Assembly (NCBI GenBank): GCA_017456465.1
Contig: JAFTJJ010000001.1
Location: forward strand, 1 to 13,901
Origin: Clostridia bacterium
GTDB lineage: Bacteria; Bacillota; Clostridia; Christensenellales; UBA1242
DNA length: 13,901 bases
Direction: 5' to 3'
Shown: piece after piece, positions 12,879 to 13,901 of the stretch
Layout of the letters: the number at the start of each line of letters is the position of its first letter
Numbering within the stretch: the stretch's first letter is position 1
The notes under the pieces: model-generated
Told to the model about the DNA's origin: nothing
Database searches by the model: none
The model's input: the letters and a program-made list of their open reading frames with translations, nothing else
Program-made: the position numbers and the translations under genes

Positions 12879-13901
12879 TTAGTTTTCCCCCCTTGACTCA
12901 AGTTTGTGCTTCCCATTAGTTATTCTTTGAGCAAGATATCTCCTTGCAGGACAAACATAAGAACATGCTCCACATGATGTGCAAGCTTCAATTCCAAAAG
13001 ATTTTGCAAAATCCAAATCATTTGAAAGCAAAAACTCTTCAATCTTGTAAGGCATAATTTTTGCTGGACAAACATCTGCACATTTCCCACAATGATTGCA
13101 AGGATATTCCTTTTCATCAGCAAATTCCTTTGCTGTCAAAAACAAAATTGAGTGCAAGGATGAATCAATCGCCACATTTGCAGATTCTTCCGCAATTCCA
13201 CTCATACTTCCACCACAAATGATTTTGAATGAAATCTTTTGTGATTCCATCACCGGTGTTCCAACAAAATCCATGATTGATTGAAGTTTTGTTCCAACCT
13301 TAACAACAAAATTACCACGCCTTGCAAAACCCTCTCCACCAATTGTGATGAGCTTTTCTGTAACCGGCTTGTTCTCATTTAATGCTTCAAAAAACTCCTT
13401 GCATGAAAAGACGCTCTCAACATAAAGTCCATTTTGAAACCTTCCCGAAGCATCAAGCGTTTTCCCCGAAATATATCTCACAACCTCCATTGTTGTGAGT
13501 GGATAAAGATCTGGGAAAATCTCAATATAAAAGTCTTTAAGCTTGTTGCTTTTCACATATTTTTTATATGCAGAAATAGCAGATTTTTGATGACTTTGGA
13601 AAACAAATGTAATTGTGGCAGCTTCTGCAAGTTTTTTGAACTCAAGAGCGCCTTTGACAATTTTTTCTGTGTTTTCACGCATCAAAACTTCACATGCCGA
13701 TTGATATGGATCGTTGTCCACACACGAAACAATAATTTTTGGTTTTTTTGATGCAGACTTTCTAATATATTTGATGTAACAAAGCTCCCCGTCTTCGTCC
13801 ATGCAACCCGAAATCATAAGCCTTTCCAAAAGTGATTTCCTTGAAAAATCTTCAACTGGTTTGAATCTCTCAACCTCGTTTTTCTTGTCTGCAGTGATGA
13901 G
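12879..13901 (-). CDS. rnfC: RnfC-like subunit, partial, nucleotide-binding motifs degraded
   Basis: The C-terminal 340 residues; the reading frame is open to the window edge, so the N-terminal barrel lies outside. A TTG at 13829 is not the start. The two ferredoxin motifs near the end, PCNHCGKCADVCP and ACTSCGACSYVCPA, are intact, as in RnfC. The middle part follows RnfC block by block (VTEKLITIGGEGFARRGNFVVKVGT, and ICGGSMSGIA for the MGGPMMG block). The FMN/NADH-binding motifs are not kept. AGIVGMGGATFP aligns with SGCMDEDGELCY, ECEPY with DNDPY, KYPQGAEKQLI with LYPLTTMEVVR, and GGLPADVG with ASGRFQNG. In classical Rnf this subunit exchanges electrons with NAD+; that seems unlikely here. 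Confidence 0.87.
   Translation of the reverse strand, partial: LITADKKNEVERFKPVEDFSRKSLLERLMISGCMDEDGELCYIKYIRKSASKKPKIIVSCVDNDPYQSACEVLMRENTEKIVKGALEFKKLAEAATITFVFQSHQKSAISAYKKYVKSNKLKDFYIEIFPDLYPLTTMEVVRYISGKTLDASGRFQNGLYVESVFSCKEFFEALNENKPVTEKLITIGGEGFARRGNFVVKVGTKLQSIMDFVGTPVMESQKISFKIICGGSMSGIAEESANVAIDSSLHSILFLTAKEFADEKEYPCNHCGKCADVCPAKIMPYKIEEFLLSNDLDFAKSFGIEACTSCGACSYVCPARRYLAQRITNGKHKLESRGEN

Noticed and set aside
1..13901. tRNA, rRNA, CRISPR array, insertion sequence ends
   Set aside because: I looked for cloverleaf-like, repeat-spacer and transposase-like patterns and saw none.

Overview
This AT-rich 13.9 kb window looks like the chromosome of a low-GC, Clostridia-type member of the Bacillota, probably an uncultured lineage. 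The evidence is a spoIVFA/spoIVFB-like pair next to minD/minE and a TIGR03960-type radical SAM gene (a neighbourhood typical of Clostridia), an Rnf-type operon, and good Shine-Dalgarno sites on several genes. Nothing in the window fixes the genus. The + strand is richer in C than G whichever way the genes point, which suggests that it is the lagging strand. Most core genes lie on the - strand.

Layout. (1) 1-5380: a cell-division, envelope and sporulation-type block. On the - strand, in transcription order, lie minD, minE, a LytM-fold SpoIVFA-like protein, a SpoIVFB-like M50 membrane protease and a truncated radical SAM gene. A divergent + strand gene encodes an MreB-like actin homologue that has lost its nucleotide-hydrolysis residues. 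No minC, mreC, mreD or rodA is present. (2) 5456-6941: a convergent terminator, then a GNAT acetyltransferase and an OGG1-type 8-oxoguanine DNA glycosylase on the - strand. (3) 7019-9656: three genes of unknown function that look accessory. Two encode different HExxH proteins sharing a zinc-protease-like pattern. Between them is a protein whose N-terminal half resembles a phage-associated domain. Each + strand gene ends in a clear terminator. (4) 9765-13901: an Rnf operon on the - strand in the order rnfC (partial), rnfD, rnfE, rnfA, rnfB, closed by a strong terminator.

The most striking result is the Rnf operon. Its subunits are recognisable end to end, but by my alignment from memory most cofactor sites are gone. 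RnfC lacks the glycine-rich FMN/NADH motifs. rnfG is absent (rnfD and rnfE overlap by 8 bp). RnfD lacks the flavinylated threonine motif. RnfA lacks both cysteines, and RnfE one of two, that bind the intramembrane iron-sulfur centre. RnfB and the C-terminal ferredoxin part of RnfC keep all their cysteine motifs. This could be an undescribed Rnf-derived complex that no longer carries out the classical NADH:ferredoxin reaction.

A second theme is start-codon architecture. At least four genes have a good sigma-A-type promoter whose -10 box ends only 6-8 bases before the start codon. They are predicted to give leaderless mRNAs, while other genes in the window have ordinary leaders with Shine-Dalgarno sites.
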